DNA of 64,000 nt from Caldilineaceae bacterium. GTDB lineage: Bacteria > Chloroflexota > Anaerolineae > Caldilineales > Caldilineaceae. The position numbers and the translations under genes are program-made. Under the pieces are notes generated by a model, which saw nothing but the letters and a program-made list of their open reading frames with translations, made no database searches and was not told where the DNA came from. This document shows positions 51,821 to 61,363 of the stretch, piece by piece. The first letter of the stretch is position 1. Each line of letters starts with the position of its first letter. The stretch is taken from positions 1 to 64,000 of the forward strand of contig JAJEDJ010000004.1 of assembly GCA_022821545.1 (NCBI GenBank), written 5' to 3'.

Positions 51821-54610
51821 CTATGTTGATATCCCCAGCAGACCGCGAGTGAGTTGGAAGTCGATATGATTGTGAACGGCGCTGTGCGGCTGATAGTCGC
51901 CGGCCAGCGTTCGCGCGGCCAGATCCAGAATCTGCTGCGGCCACCCGGCTGCATCGCCGCACAGTCGTAGATCGGGCGCGGCGGATGCGCGCTCACCGGA
52001 AAGCTGCAGTAGGGGCACGAGCGGATGCCCCGCCCTTAGCTTGTCAGAGTAGGCGATGAACAGCTGCGCGCCGCTGGAGCCGAGGCCCGTCAGCGTTTCG
52101 CTCCAGTGGGGCGTGGGCATGTCCATCAGGTGGAACCCGGCTTGTTGCGCGGCCTGGCCGTAGGAAAGGGAGGGAGACAAGTCGGAACTGTCGAGGCCAA
52201 GTGTCGCGCGGTAGGCGGGCACGTCGATCAGCCCGCCGGAGGCCGGTGTGACGACAGTGCCGCCGGCGGCCACGACCCAGCGAGCGACGCGGGCGAGACT
52301 GTGCGCGGCGTCCGCGGGCGCGGCGCCATCGCTGAGCAGCGCCAAATACAGCTTGCGGTCGTTTCGGTTCTGCTGGTGGGTGGCTGACATTTGCGCGGTA
52401 AAGTACTCTTCGATCCTGTTGAGGACGCTGGCAATGCCGCCATCCAACTGCACGCTGGCCCAGCCGAAATCGTCCTCAGCAAGGCCGCCTTCGCGCAGCA
52501 ACGAATGGATGTAGTCGTTGTGGGCCTTTTCGCAGCCGTGTTCGAGAAAGAGGCAGGCGTCCACCAGGGGGTGGGTAGCGTAACCGATCATGGTGCGGGA
52601 GTAGATCTCCTGCGTGGAGGCGAAGGCAACGCCGCAACCCTCGGTGTGGGGCAGGGCGGCAAATCGGGGACGGCTGCCGGCTTCACCCCGACCGGCGGCG
52701 TTCGGATCGGAGGCTGCCCGGTTGAGGCGCTCCGCCGCCATGCCGGCGATCTGGCTGGAGCAGAGGCTGGTGGGCAGAATCAGGCCGACGCGGGCCGCGG
52801 CCGGTTGGGGCAGGTTTGGCCCTTCCGTCCCAGCAGGTTTCGTTCCGATCATGAGCGGCTGCCCGTCCGGCCGGGGGCGCGCCAGGATTGACTGCAGCCG
52901 GCTGCGGTCCTGTTGCTGCCAGTTGCGCCAGATGGAGATCTGGGAATGCCCGGCCAGTTCGCCCTTGCTGCGGCGGCCGGAGGCGATCTCCACCAGGAGG
53001 TCGAGAGTCTCATCGCAGAGCTGGGACATAGTCTTGCCGTCGAGGTAGGCGCCGGCGTTCACGTCCATTTCCTGGGGCAGCAGCTCGAAGCGCGGGGTCG
53101 TTGTCATCACTTTGATCGTCGGCACGAACGGGAAATTGGTTATCGAACCGTTGCCGGTGACGAAGATGATCAGATTGGAGCCGCCGGCCACCTGGCCGGC
53201 GATGCTTTCCAGATCGTTGCCCGGCGTGTTCATGAAGTAGAAGCCCGGAGCCGGTTCAGGGGCCGGCCCGTGAGGAGTCGGCGCATCCGCGGCCTTCACC
53301 ATCCGTTCCCCATAATCGACAACCCAATCGAGACGAACATCGGGGTGCCGCTTGATAGCGGCGCCGATCGACTTGAGCGCAATGTTGTAGAGCCCGCGGA
53401 GCTTGTTTCCGCCGGTGGGATTGCCCTCTGCGGTCTGGCCGTGCCACGCCAGCCGCTCCTTGAACTGTGCTACATAGTCGAGGAAGGCCTGGGCGGTGGC
53501 CAGATCGCGGGTGTTTTGCAGCAGATAGGCTTCGGCGCCGATGAGCTCGTCGGTCTCGGCCAGGTTGGCGCGTCCCCCGTAGCGGATGATCTCCTTGGCG
53601 ACGGCGGAGGCCAGGGGATTGCCGGAGAGGCCGGAGAAGGCGTCGGAGCCACCGCATTGGAGGGCGATGTTCAGATGGGCCAGCAGTTCCGGCGTGCGCG
53701 GCAGGGCCGCGATCTGCGGCAGCCAGCGCTCGACGGTTGCGGAGGCTTCGGCGAGGTCGTCCTGCCAGTCTCCGGAGAGGGTGAAGAAGCGGTGCGGCAC
53801 GTCCGCCAGGGGATAGTCACTGGCGCGCAGGTAGGCCTCCAGCTCGGCGTTGCTGATGGGCCGGTCGGCGGTCGGGTGCAGTTCGGGTGTGTCGACAGCC
53901 AAGACCGCGCCGACGTTCGGATGCACGATCAGGCCGGCAAGGGTGCGCAAGACGAAGTCGCGGTTGTTCAGCCGTTCGTAGCCGCTGCCCTCGGTGTGGG
54001 CAATGGCTACGATGCCGTCGAAGTCGGGGAAGCGGGCGGCGGCGGGCTGCAGGGCCTGCGCAAGGGTCCGGGCGAAGGCGGCTGTGCTGGAGGTCGTCCC
54101 CAAGATGATGATCATGTTGCGCGTGCCGACGCCGCGCCCGCCGGCGCGCCGGAAACCAAGAAAGGTGCGTTCTGCGCTGTATCGTTCCACCTGCTGCCCC
54201 GGACGGAAGGTTGCCTCGTCGACTTCGTATGGGATGATCCGGTCCTGGAAGTTGGGCAGCTGCGGGAGGGTGAAATCGAGGGCGCGTCCGCTGAGCGCTT
54301 CGATCATGCCGGCGTTGCATACATACTGGCCCGGCGCGATCGGGCGCGTCGCTACGCCAAAGGGGAGGCCCCAGGACATAAGAGGCTCGCCCTCCTCGAT
54401 CGGTTCCACGGCGAAACGGTGGCCGACGAGAATGGTGGTGTCGATGATGAATCGCGCCCCGTTATGCTCGACTGTCAGTCCGGCTTCCAGGCGGCGAGTG
54501 GCGATAGCGACATTGTCAGCGTCCTGCGGCAGGCGGGCGGCATCATCAAAAGGAACCGCGGTGTTGGGGTCAGGTTGGGTTGGCGGGTGCGGCCTACCTC
54601 GGTGTGTCAT
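51821..54610 (-). CDS. Oversized UxaA-family (altronate/galactarate dehydratase-type) protein
   Basis: A 929-residue protein, nearly twice the roughly 500 residues of UxaA or GarD. Residues 30-115 form a SAF-like domain, 150-310 the first dehydratase domain with HTEGSG (205-210), and 310-565 the C-terminal part (QCGGSDAFSGLSGNP; FMNTPGNDLESIAGQVAGGSNL). About 610-925 resembles the dehydratase domain again and has HTEGCG at 655-660. So the first copy has Ser where the second keeps Cys. ATG 54610 follows GGAG. It likely acts on a sugar acid (altronate, galactarate or similar). Confidence 0.85.
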   Translation of the reverse strand: MTHRGRPHPPTQPDPNTAVPFDDAARLPQDADNVAIATRRLEAGLTVEHNGARFIIDTTILVGHRFAVEPIEEGEPLMSWGLPFGVATRPIAPGQYVCNAGMIEALSGRALDFTLPQLPNFQDRIIPYEVDEATFRPGQQVERYSAERTFLGFRRAGGRGVGTRNMIIILGTTSSTAAFARTLAQALQPAAARFPDFDGIVAIAHTEGSGYERLNNRDFVLRTLAGLIVHPNVGAVLAVDTPELHPTADRPISNAELEAYLRASDYPLADVPHRFFTLSGDWQDDLAEASATVERWLPQIAALPRTPELLAHLNIALQCGGSDAFSGLSGNPLASAVAKEIIRYGGRANLAETDELIGAEAYLLQNTRDLATAQAFLDYVAQFKERLAWHGQTAEGNPTGGNKLRGLYNIALKSIGAAIKRHPDVRLDWVVDYGERMVKAADAPTPHGPAPEPAPGFYFMNTPGNDLESIAGQVAGGSNLIIFVTGNGSITNFPFVPTIKVMTTTPRFELLPQEMDVNAGAYLDGKTMSQLCDETLDLLVEIASGRRSKGELAGHSQISIWRNWQQQDRSRLQSILARPRPDGQPLMIGTKPAGTEGPNLPQPAAARVGLILPTSLCSSQIAGMAAERLNRAASDPNAAGRGEAGSRPRFAALPHTEGCGVAFASTQEIYSRTMIGYATHPLVDACLFLEHGCEKAHNDYIHSLLREGGLAEDDFGWASVQLDGGIASVLNRIEEYFTAQMSATHQQNRNDRKLYLALLSDGAAPADAAHSLARVARWVVAAGGTVVTPASGGLIDVPAYRATLGLDSSDLSPSLSYGQAAQQAGFHLMDMPTPHWSETLTGLGSSGAQLFIAYSDKLRAGHPLVPLLQLSGERASAAPDLRLCGDAAGWPQQILDLAARTLAGDYQPHSAVHNHIDFQLTRGLLGIST

Positions 54611-54674
54611 CAGGGTTCTCCTTACGGAGAGCAACAGGCCGAAGCGGAGCGCCAGGGTCGTTGGGGAACACGAC

Positions 54675-55970
54675 TCATTGCTGGATCTGTTCCTCTTGGG
54701 AATTCACCTCTTGAGGAATCGTCAGCGAAAGGCCGACCCAGAGGTTATTGGGATCGTCGCCTACCAGATCCCGGTTGGCTTCATAGATTTCTGTCCAGCG
54801 GTCCTGGTCTCCGTACAACCGAAGTGCGATGTGACGCAGATTTTCGCCTGCCCGGACAGTGTACGTCTCGGGCAGGACCACCTCCAGCCCGCTACTGTTA
54901 ATCGACGTAACCCCCTCGATCTCTGCCGCCAACTCAAGCAACTCGGTCTGAACCGAGGTCATCGTCACGGTGCCCAGCAAAACCAGTTCGCCTGGGGGCG
55001 CTCCCTGTGCCCAGGTAGCCTGTATGGGAAGGGCGGCCAGGTCCGTCCGGTCCTGTTCATTGAGAAATGTTGTCAGATCGAAGGACTGCACGCGCGCGGC
55101 AGCGACAATGGTCGCGGCGACATCAGGAGAGGCGCTTGCTGTCGCGGCGGGAGTCGGCGGCGATTGTGTTGGTTCGGGAGTTGGCAGCGTTGTGGGAGTT
55201 GGGGCAGCGGCGGTCGACGTCTCTGGCGCCGGCGCGTCTACTGCAGCGGCGCTGAACTGGGAGTCGGTTGCAGGCTCCTGGTCTTCGCCGGACACTGCGG
55301 CCGGTTCGTCCCTGGTGAAGGAGGAGTAGACCGACTTGAATTCGGCGGGAATCGTACGGAGTTGTTGCAGCGCGGTCAGCAGTGAATCGCCCGAGCCGCG
55401 TGAAAGGAAAATGATGACCAGCAGCAGAGCGGCGAAAGGAATTGCCCAGGGAAGACGGCTGCGCCGCGCCTTGGCGGCGCCCTTGGCTGCGACCTGTTTC
55501 TTATCCAGGGGGGCTGGGTAATATTCGGTGCTGAATTGCCGACTTGCCTTGCCCACTGCGAGCTGTGTGCCTTTGGTGCGGCCGCGTCTGCGGGCCTCTT
55601 CCCGCCGCCCGAGCTGGAGTTGCTCCTGGTGCGAGCGCAGCAGCCACTCGCCTTCGCTGCGCAGGATGTCATCGGCGGGGATCGCGGCCACGTGTTCTCT
55701 CATCTCTTTGAATTCGCCGCGTTTGCGGTAGATCAGAGCCGCCAACAGGTGCAACTCGGGCGCTTCCAGCAACGTAATGCCCTGATCGATTCCCTCCAAT
55801 GCGGCCACTTCATTTCCCATCGAATAATGTTCGAGGGCGCGATGATAGATAGTCCGGGTCATTTCCGCGGGGGTATAGTAGGAGGCGACATTTGCGTCGC
55901 AGGCGGGGCAATTTGCGAACGACGGGGTAACCTCTACGGGAGCTCCGCATTCGGGGCAGGCCAAGTGCAT
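54675..55970 (-). CDS. Zinc-ribbon, TPR-like, LysM membrane protein
   Basis: A 431-residue protein in five parts: a zinc ribbon CPECG-x12-CPAC (5-24), a helical TPR-like stretch (35-110), one membrane helix near 180-197, a long Pro/Thr/Ala linker (about 225-295) and a C-terminal extracellular part with a BON-like segment (GELVLLGTVTMTSVQTELLELAAEIEGV) and a LysM domain (YTVRAGENLRHIALRLYGDQDRWTEIYEAN). It can bind peptidoglycan outside while the zinc ribbon and TPR face the cytoplasm. Function unknown. Confidence 0.83.
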   Translation of the reverse strand: MHLACPECGAPVEVTPSFANCPACDANVASYYTPAEMTRTIYHRALEHYSMGNEVAALEGIDQGITLLEAPELHLLAALIYRKRGEFKEMREHVAAIPADDILRSEGEWLLRSHQEQLQLGRREEARRRGRTKGTQLAVGKASRQFSTEYYPAPLDKKQVAAKGAAKARRSRLPWAIPFAALLLVIIFLSRGSGDSLLTALQQLRTIPAEFKSVYSSFTRDEPAAVSGEDQEPATDSQFSAAAVDAPAPETSTAAAPTPTTLPTPEPTQSPPTPAATASASPDVAATIVAAARVQSFDLTTFLNEQDRTDLAALPIQATWAQGAPPGELVLLGTVTMTSVQTELLELAAEIEGVTSINSSGLEVVLPETYTVRAGENLRHIALRLYGDQDRWTEIYEANRDLVGDDPNNLWVGLSLTIPQEVNSQEEQIQQ

Positions 55971-56211
55971 ACTATTTTATCCAAATCGCTTACAGCATTG
56001 GTGTAGGGAAATATATTAATGATAAATCCCGGCGACCATGAAGTCGCCAAAAGTCAGTCTGCGGTCACGTCGCTTTTATGGGTCAGGAAGAGTGACCAGA
56101 GACCGGATACAGTTCTGGATTTTCTTTTTATCCTTGTGGCAAGCTGATCCGGGGAAGACAGACTTGCGTGCCCAACGTAAGGGACTCTGATATGAAACGC
56201 GGCCGCTTCAC

Positions 56212-56240
56212 TTGACCGCGTGCAGTTCTACCGATACAAT
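56212..56240 (+). promoter_or_regulatory. Promoter of the selenocysteine tRNA
   Basis: TTGACC (56212-56217), a 17-bp spacer and TACAAT (56235-56240). Transcription would begin at about 56247, one base before the mature tRNA. Confidence 0.7.
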
Positions 56241-56247
56241 AGCCAGC

Positions 56248-56345
<98 letters not shown>

Positions 56346-56355
56346 ACTGCTTAAT

Positions 56356-57222
56356 TCAACACTTTGCCCCTAACCCCTCACCACCGAAAATCGCCAGTCT
56401 TTCCTCTTGGCTGGTGAGAGGTGCGCTCTGCGGCCGGTAGTGGAATTGGAGCGCCCGGCGGCGCAACCCGGAATCGTTGGGTGGTGTCCCGTGGTGGAGC
56501 AAACTCTGGAAGATCAAGAGACCGCCCGGCTTTAGCGGTACGGCCACTGCTCCACTGTTGTCCACGTCTGTGTCACAGATCTGCCAGTCCCGTCTTCGAA
56601 AATGTACGACAGGGCCATTCAGATGGCTGCCTGGGGCAATGACCATGCAACCGTTCTCGATGGTGGCCTCGTCCAGGGCGATCCAGCAACCCACGACTTT
56701 GGCGTCAAGTTCGATCTGGAAGTAGGCGGCATCCTGGTGCCAGGGTTTGTCGCGGCCGAGCCGGGGCGGCTTGAGCAGCGCCATGCTCTGAAAAAGGACG
56801 GGCGCTTCGCCGATGAGTCTTTCCACCAGGGCCAGAAGCAGCGGGTGATGCGCGAGCTCGTTGAGGCGCTCGTCGTAGTCGACGAAGCTCATGAATTTGC
56901 GCACATAGTCCTGCTTTTCTTCAACCGACAGATCCTCAATCGCGACGCCGGCAGAAGCCCGTTCGTACTGAACGCCATCGAATTCTTCAACTGCGCCGGA
57001 CAACAGGTGAAACAGCCCGTCCAATGCGATCTGCACTTCCTGCGCCGTGAAGGCGTTTTCGACTATCAGATAGCCCTGCTCATGGAATCGGGCCACGTGG
57101 GCGTCAGTCACAGCGTCAAAGCCGTCAACGCCTGTGACAATTCCTGTCGAATCATAGAGACCCTGCGGGAATTCGCCAGAAAGTCCGTCATCGAATTGCC
57201 GCTCTGGAGCCGCTACCGTCAT
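56356..57222 (-). CDS. Phytanoyl-CoA dioxygenase (PhyH) family protein
   Basis: A 288-residue Fe(II)/2-oxoglutarate dioxygenase: PWHQDAAYFQIE (HxD), ALDEATIENGCMVIAPGSH, distal His in LLHHGTPPNDSG and the Arg of RRRALQFHYRP. ATG 57222 follows GGAGG 8 nt upstream; an in-frame ATG at 57243 has no such site. The terminator at 57337 separates it from the kinase gene. It converges with the tRNA-Sec gene. Confidence 0.9.
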   Translation of the reverse strand: MTVAAPERQFDDGLSGEFPQGLYDSTGIVTGVDGFDAVTDAHVARFHEQGYLIVENAFTAQEVQIALDGLFHLLSGAVEEFDGVQYERASAGVAIEDLSVEEKQDYVRKFMSFVDYDERLNELAHHPLLLALVERLIGEAPVLFQSMALLKPPRLGRDKPWHQDAAYFQIELDAKVVGCWIALDEATIENGCMVIAPGSHLNGPVVHFRRRDWQICDTDVDNSGAVAVPLKPGGLLIFQSLLHHGTPPNDSGLRRRALQFHYRPQSAPLTSQEERLAIFGGEGLGAKC

Positions 57223-57330
57223 TATCGGTCCTCCCGAAACCACAATGGATGGGATAGATTATTCTGCACGCCGTTCGAGGCGCGGGCGTCCAACTTGCTC
57301 GGCCGACCCATTTGTCGAGGGGGATACGAA

Positions 57331-57360
57331 TAAAATGGACGGCTGTCGAACCGTCCTTTT
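57331..57360. terminator. Bidirectional terminator between kinase and PhyH genes
   Basis: GGACGG (57337-57342) and CCGTCC (57351-57356) form a 6-bp stem with an 8-nt loop, with TTTT on the plus side and ATTTTA on the minus side. It would end the minus-strand operon upstream of the PhyH gene. The rest of 57223-57542 shows nothing recognisable. Confidence 0.55.
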
Positions 57361-57542
57361 GCAGCGCCGTCAACATTGGTCGGCGATACCCTCATTCAGA
57401 TACTACCATACCATACTAGAAAGCTAAATCGATAACAAGCTCAAAAACGGCGGCAAGGGCGGGAGTCATCGCTGCTTGGCGAGGCCATAAGACAACAACC
57501 TGAATCGGTCATTTTCCGCTTATATTTCGTCGTTGGCGCAGG

Positions 57543-58475
57543 TCAGTTTAGCGCCAGAAACGCGGCCACCTCTGCACCGGTGGGAATGCCAAGGCGTGCG
57601 CCTTTTCTGGTGCAGCAGAGTGCGCCGACCGCCGAGGCGAATCGCAGCAGTTCTTCCCACTCCATTCTACGTGAAAGTCCGGCGGCGAAAGCGCCGTGGA
57701 AGGCATCGCCGGCGCCGGTGGTGTCCTCGGCCGCGACGGCAAATGCGGGGTAGCTGCCGAAGCCGGCGCCAAAGCGGGAGTCTGCCCGATTGCGCCAGCA
57801 CAGTCCGCGTTCGCCGAGGGTAATTATCGTCGAAGGAGCGCAGCAGCTCAGCTGCGCGAGGGCTTCCTCCACATTGTCCCGGCCACTGAATTGGCGGGCA
57901 AAGTGTTCTGACACCACGAGAAACTCCACCATCTCCATCAGCGTCTCCGAACCTTGATGGAGCGTATCGCCATCAAGAACGGTGGGGATGCCGGCGGCCC
58001 TGGCGCCGGCGACCAGGGGCCCGGCCGCGGCGAGGTAGTGTCCGTCTACCAGAACGGCGCGCGGCCGGCAGTGTTCCAGAGTTAATTCCAGCTCGCCCGG
58101 CATCTCCCGGCCGAGGCCGTAGTTGACGAGAGCACGGGCGCCGTCCGGCTTGACGAAGATGGCGGAGAGGGATGTCGGCCACTCGCCGCGGGCGACCAGT
58201 TCGGTGTTGACACCGGCGGTGTTGAGTTCATCGAGATGTCTGTCGCCGTACATATCCCGGCCCAGATAGCCGGCGAAGGCGACGGAGTAACCGAGACGGG
58301 CGCCGGTCATTGCCGCATTGGCAGCGATACCACCGCCGCAGGCAGTCAGGTCGGACGCTTTCATCTTTTCATCCGGGCCGATGTGCCGGTCCACCGAAAA
58401 GATCAGGTCGTAGCAGGCGATGCCCAGGCAGAGAAGATCGACCTGCAGAATGGCTGAATCAGGATTGTCATTCAT
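57543..58475 (-). CDS. PfkB/ribokinase-family sugar kinase
   Basis: A 310-residue carbohydrate kinase. The glycine-rich N-terminal motif is GGGIAANAAMTGARLGY and the catalytic motif is DTTGAGDAFHGAFAAGL with the base Asp; the ATP region has TIITLGERGLCWRN. ATG 58475 overlaps the stop of the upstream PHP gene as ATGA, so translation is coupled. It would phosphorylate a sugar or 2-keto-3-deoxy acid. Confidence 0.92.
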   Translation of the reverse strand: MNDNPDSAILQVDLLCLGIACYDLIFSVDRHIGPDEKMKASDLTACGGGIAANAAMTGARLGYSVAFAGYLGRDMYGDRHLDELNTAGVNTELVARGEWPTSLSAIFVKPDGARALVNYGLGREMPGELELTLEHCRPRAVLVDGHYLAAAGPLVAGARAAGIPTVLDGDTLHQGSETLMEMVEFLVVSEHFARQFSGRDNVEEALAQLSCCAPSTIITLGERGLCWRNRADSRFGAGFGSYPAFAVAAEDTTGAGDAFHGAFAAGLSRRMEWEELLRFASAVGALCCTRKGARLGIPTGAEVAAFLALN

Positions 58476-59377
58476 TCTTCCAACCAGATCGGGTTCGACC
58501 ACGCCCTGCCTCCTTGGCGGTCGCGCACGGTCACCCGGCAATAGTGGCTGTCCCAGTCGGACAGGTCGAACTCGGCGCTGGTGAGCCCGTTGTCCCAGGC
58601 GCGGCGGGCGGCGCTGCCGACGCCGGTCATGAAGATGCGTTCAACGGGCGAGCAGTGGACGGTGAGGCGCTTTCCGGGGACGAGGTCGATGTCATAGATC
58701 TCGGGGCCGGTGCTGGAGTAGAAGGCGCCGTCCTTCAGCGCGGTCAGCAGAGCCTCGGGGGAGAGCTCTTCGGCTTTCACCTGCACCCAGCCGCGGCGAA
58801 AGTCGTGGTGCTCTTTGAGATGGGCGTCGTCAGCTGCGTAGGCGAAGTAGCGCTGGCGTTTGTCCAGAAGTATGTCCATCAGATGCCAGCTATCAGGCCG
58901 GTCGTTGGCGTCGTCGGCTATGCCGTTGTAGACCTCGACCGCGTGGGCCGGGCCCAAGGCTGCAACGTCGTTTTCGGTAAGCGTGTACCAGTGGGGATGG
59001 GCGATGCCGACAAAGGCGCCGGCCTGCTTGGCCCTGGCGGCGAGTTGGGCGCCGCTTTCCTGGGGGTCGGTGGGCGCGAAATCGAGGGGGAGGCCGGCGG
59101 CCACGATGTGCCAGGCGGAGCCGTTCTCGATGGCGCCGCTGTGCAGTTCGGCGCCGATAATGGTCGTGAACCCGGCTGAACGGAAGGGCCGCGTGTCGGT
59201 GACGGGGAAGCCGTACTGTTCCATGAAGTGATCGGTCAGGGAGATGAAATCGTAGCCGCCCTGTTCGTAGAGCCGGCAGACTTCCTGCGGTGATTTCCCC
59301 CCGTCGGAGCGGGTCGAGTGTGTGTGAAGATTTCCTTTCCAGAAACGGCCGGGGTTGGCAAATGCTAACAGTTTCAT
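58472..59377 (-). CDS. PHP-domain metallophosphoesterase (CehA/McbA-like)
   Basis: A 301-residue PHP-fold metal enzyme. Metal ligands are visible as HTHSTRSDGG, SLTDHFMEQ, GAELHSG, GIAHPHW and AADDAH. A small C-terminal beta domain follows from about 215 (ALKDGAFYSSTGPEIYDID), as in the CehA/McbA group. ATG 59377 (MKLLAFANPGRFW) follows GGAG at 5 nt; the longer open frame upstream has no ribosome site. The reaction is hydrolysis of a phosphoester or an ester; substrate unknown. Confidence 0.88.
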   Translation of the reverse strand: MKLLAFANPGRFWKGNLHTHSTRSDGGKSPQEVCRLYEQGGYDFISLTDHFMEQYGFPVTDTRPFRSAGFTTIIGAELHSGAIENGSAWHIVAAGLPLDFAPTDPQESGAQLAARAKQAGAFVGIAHPHWYTLTENDVAALGPAHAVEVYNGIADDANDRPDSWHLMDILLDKRQRYFAYAADDAHLKEHHDFRRGWVQVKAEELSPEALLTALKDGAFYSSTGPEIYDIDLVPGKRLTVHCSPVERIFMTGVGSAARRAWDNGLTSAEFDLSDWDSHYCRVTVRDRQGGRAWSNPIWLEE

Positions 59378-59490
59378 AGCTGCTCCAATCTGTTTAGGTG
59401 ACGGCTTGTGAAGGTGGGTTGGCGGGACAAGCGGTTGGGTCTGGAACGATCCAGGTGACCGCGGGTTGGTATCGGGCAAGTGGCACTCGC

Positions 59491-60426
59491 TTACCGATCA
59501 CCGGCAAGGTCTTTTTCGTCCAGGAAGTCGGCGATGACATGGGCGAAGTTGTCGAGCCTATGAAGGCGCTGGGCATAGGCCGCGGCATGGGCGCCGACGA
59601 GGACCGTGAGGGCCTGGTTCTCGGTGTGCTTGCGGATTGTGCAGTCCTCCACATTGCCGTGATCGCTGGCGATAATCAGGAGGGTCTCCTGCCGGTCCAT
59701 GACATCCAACAGGCCGGCGAGGAAGCCGTCAATGCGTTCGAAATCTTCGACGGCGCCGCGCAGGTCGCGGTAGTGGCCCAGGAAGTCGGTCTGCCAGTGC
59801 TCGAAAAAGGCGAAGCGGACGGGCTGGGCAAGGCGCCAGAACTGTGCGCCGGCCTCCTGCGGTGAGTAGAGCGGCACATCGGGATAGCCCAAGTGCGTGC
59901 GCCAGCCGTGGCCGGTGAAATTCGCGGAGAGGGCCTGCTGCGCTACCATCTCTTTCCATGTCCGCAGCTGGAGACCGCCGCTTATTGCTGCGTAGGGGAT
60001 TGCACTCAGCAGGCGTTTGCCCCGATCGACGGCGTCAAAGTAGCCCTGGGGATAGGCGTTGACGAAAGCGGTCGCATGGCCGGCAGCGTGGAGCCGGGCG
60101 AATATGCCGGCCTCGTCGATGATGTCGCGCACACGCTGGTCCGGCCGCGGACCGTAGTGTTCGCCCAAGCGGGCGGGTGCGTTGACGCCGGTCAGGATCG
60201 CGGTCTGGCCGGTAGCGCTCTGGGGACGGCCCGGCACGTCCAGGTGGGCGTCGGTCGGGATCAGATGGGCGTCGCCGTGGCTGAAACGTCCACTGGATGC
60301 CGTGAGCGGACGGCCATTGAACAACGCCGAAAATGTCGGAAGATCGGCTGCGGCGAGTGGGTTGACCTGGGGGTCGTCCAGACCCAAGCCGACGCCGTCA
60401 AGGAAGAGAAAGAGTACTCGGCGCAT
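59491..60426 (-). CDS. Alkaline-phosphatase-superfamily metalloenzyme
   Basis: A 311-residue enzyme of the superfamily that includes phosphopentomutase and cofactor-independent phosphoglycerate mutase. Metal and nucleophile sites are LFLDGVGLG (7-15), SATGQTAILTG near 70-80 with a Thr/Ser nucleophile, and IASDHGNVED near 252. The large mutase insertion domain is absent, so it is closer to phosphatases or sulfatase-like hydrolases. It is 13 nt upstream of nothing else on this strand except the PHP gene beyond a 113-nt gap. Confidence 0.8.
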   Translation of the reverse strand: MRRVLFLFLDGVGLGLDDPQVNPLAAADLPTFSALFNGRPLTASSGRFSHGDAHLIPTDAHLDVPGRPQSATGQTAILTGVNAPARLGEHYGPRPDQRVRDIIDEAGIFARLHAAGHATAFVNAYPQGYFDAVDRGKRLLSAIPYAAISGGLQLRTWKEMVAQQALSANFTGHGWRTHLGYPDVPLYSPQEAGAQFWRLAQPVRFAFFEHWQTDFLGHYRDLRGAVEDFERIDGFLAGLLDVMDRQETLLIIASDHGNVEDCTIRKHTENQALTVLVGAHAAAYAQRLHRLDNFAHVIADFLDEKDLAGDR

Positions 60427-60438
60427 GGTGAGCGGTGG

Positions 60439-61032
60439 TCAGCGGTCTTCGCTCTCGATCAACGCCACCAACCGCTCCTCCAGAACGTCCAGACCGGAAT
60501 CGACCTGCTTATAGGCCAGCCCCAGTCTCGTCGCGGCCGCGCGGGCGCGCTCGCTCTCGTCCTGGTCCGGTAGCTGGCGGAGATAGAGCAACTCCTCGTA
60601 GTTGCCGAAGAATGTGTCACGCAATTCAGGGTAGCGGTCGAGGCCCAGCGATTCGATTACAAGGCCTTCGTAGTGGTGGGCGAGAAAATCGGTCAGGTAA
60701 AAGGTGCCGGGCTGGCGCTCGGCCTGTTGGTCGAAGAGGGCGCCGCCATAGAACTCGTAACAGTGGGGGCCGGGGATGCGTACGGCGTGGGGATAGCGGT
60801 CGAGCAGGGCATCCAGCGCGCCGACGGTGCCGCAGTCGGCATAGCCGACGAGAATGCGGTCGAAGCGGCCGGCCCAGTCGTCGAGCTTTTTTGCGACGGC
60901 CGGGGCGATGCGTTCGGGGCGGTTATGGAGCTGGGCGGGGACGGCGGTCAGTTCGAAGTCCCAGCCCCGCTTGCTGGCGACGGCGACCAGTTCGCGCACG
61001 ATGGCGCCGCAGGCAATGATTCCGATTTTCAC
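60439..61032 (-). CDS. DUF1638 family protein
   Basis: A 197-residue DUF1638 protein starting VKIGIIACGAIVREL at GTG 61032, in line with family N-termini; an in-frame ATG at 61116 would add 28 residues. Conserved pieces are ILVGYADCGTVGALDALL, IPGPHCYEFYGG and the TFYLTDFLAHHYEGLV block. From memory, this family often lies beside corrinoid methyltransferase genes in archaea and bacteria, and its conserved Cys and His residues suggest metal or cofactor binding. The function is unknown. Confidence 0.85.
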   Translation of the reverse strand: MKIGIIACGAIVRELVAVASKRGWDFELTAVPAQLHNRPERIAPAVAKKLDDWAGRFDRILVGYADCGTVGALDALLDRYPHAVRIPGPHCYEFYGGALFDQQAERQPGTFYLTDFLAHHYEGLVIESLGLDRYPELRDTFFGNYEELLYLRQLPDQDESERARAAATRLGLAYKQVDSGLDVLEERLVALIESEDR

Positions 61033-61363
61033 GATGGTTCGCTTGGCTCTGCAATTGGAAACCAATCGGAAAGCAGGACCGCGATTTGCGGCTAATTCGG
61101 CTTTCCAGTCAAACAACCGTCAAACGATTACCTACTTCAATGTCCTCTTGGGAGCCGGTGGGACTGGCCAATTGTGCTTGTTTCAGGCCATTCAGTCAAA
61201 CGACCTTTTCTTCACACGCGTTCCATTCATGCCTAGCCGCTTTACGGACACTGATGATACGCCCGACTCCCTCGCCGGCATCCAGCCACGTATGAATGAC
61301 TATCACGACTCTTGATTGAATCCTACTGCAAATAGGATGCTGCCCTTTTGGCCCCTTTCTCCG
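61033..61363. other. 331-bp intergenic region, no gene recognised
   Basis: It lies between the homocysteine methyltransferase stop and the DUF1638 start. It holds a small inverted repeat ATCCTA-CTGCAAA-TAGGAT near 61321-61339 and otherwise nothing that I can support. Confidence 0.4.

Noticed and set aside
52913..54901. A 662-codon plus-strand open frame opposite the UxaA-type gene
   Set aside because: Third-position GC bias makes the antisense frame open; no domain and no ribosome site.
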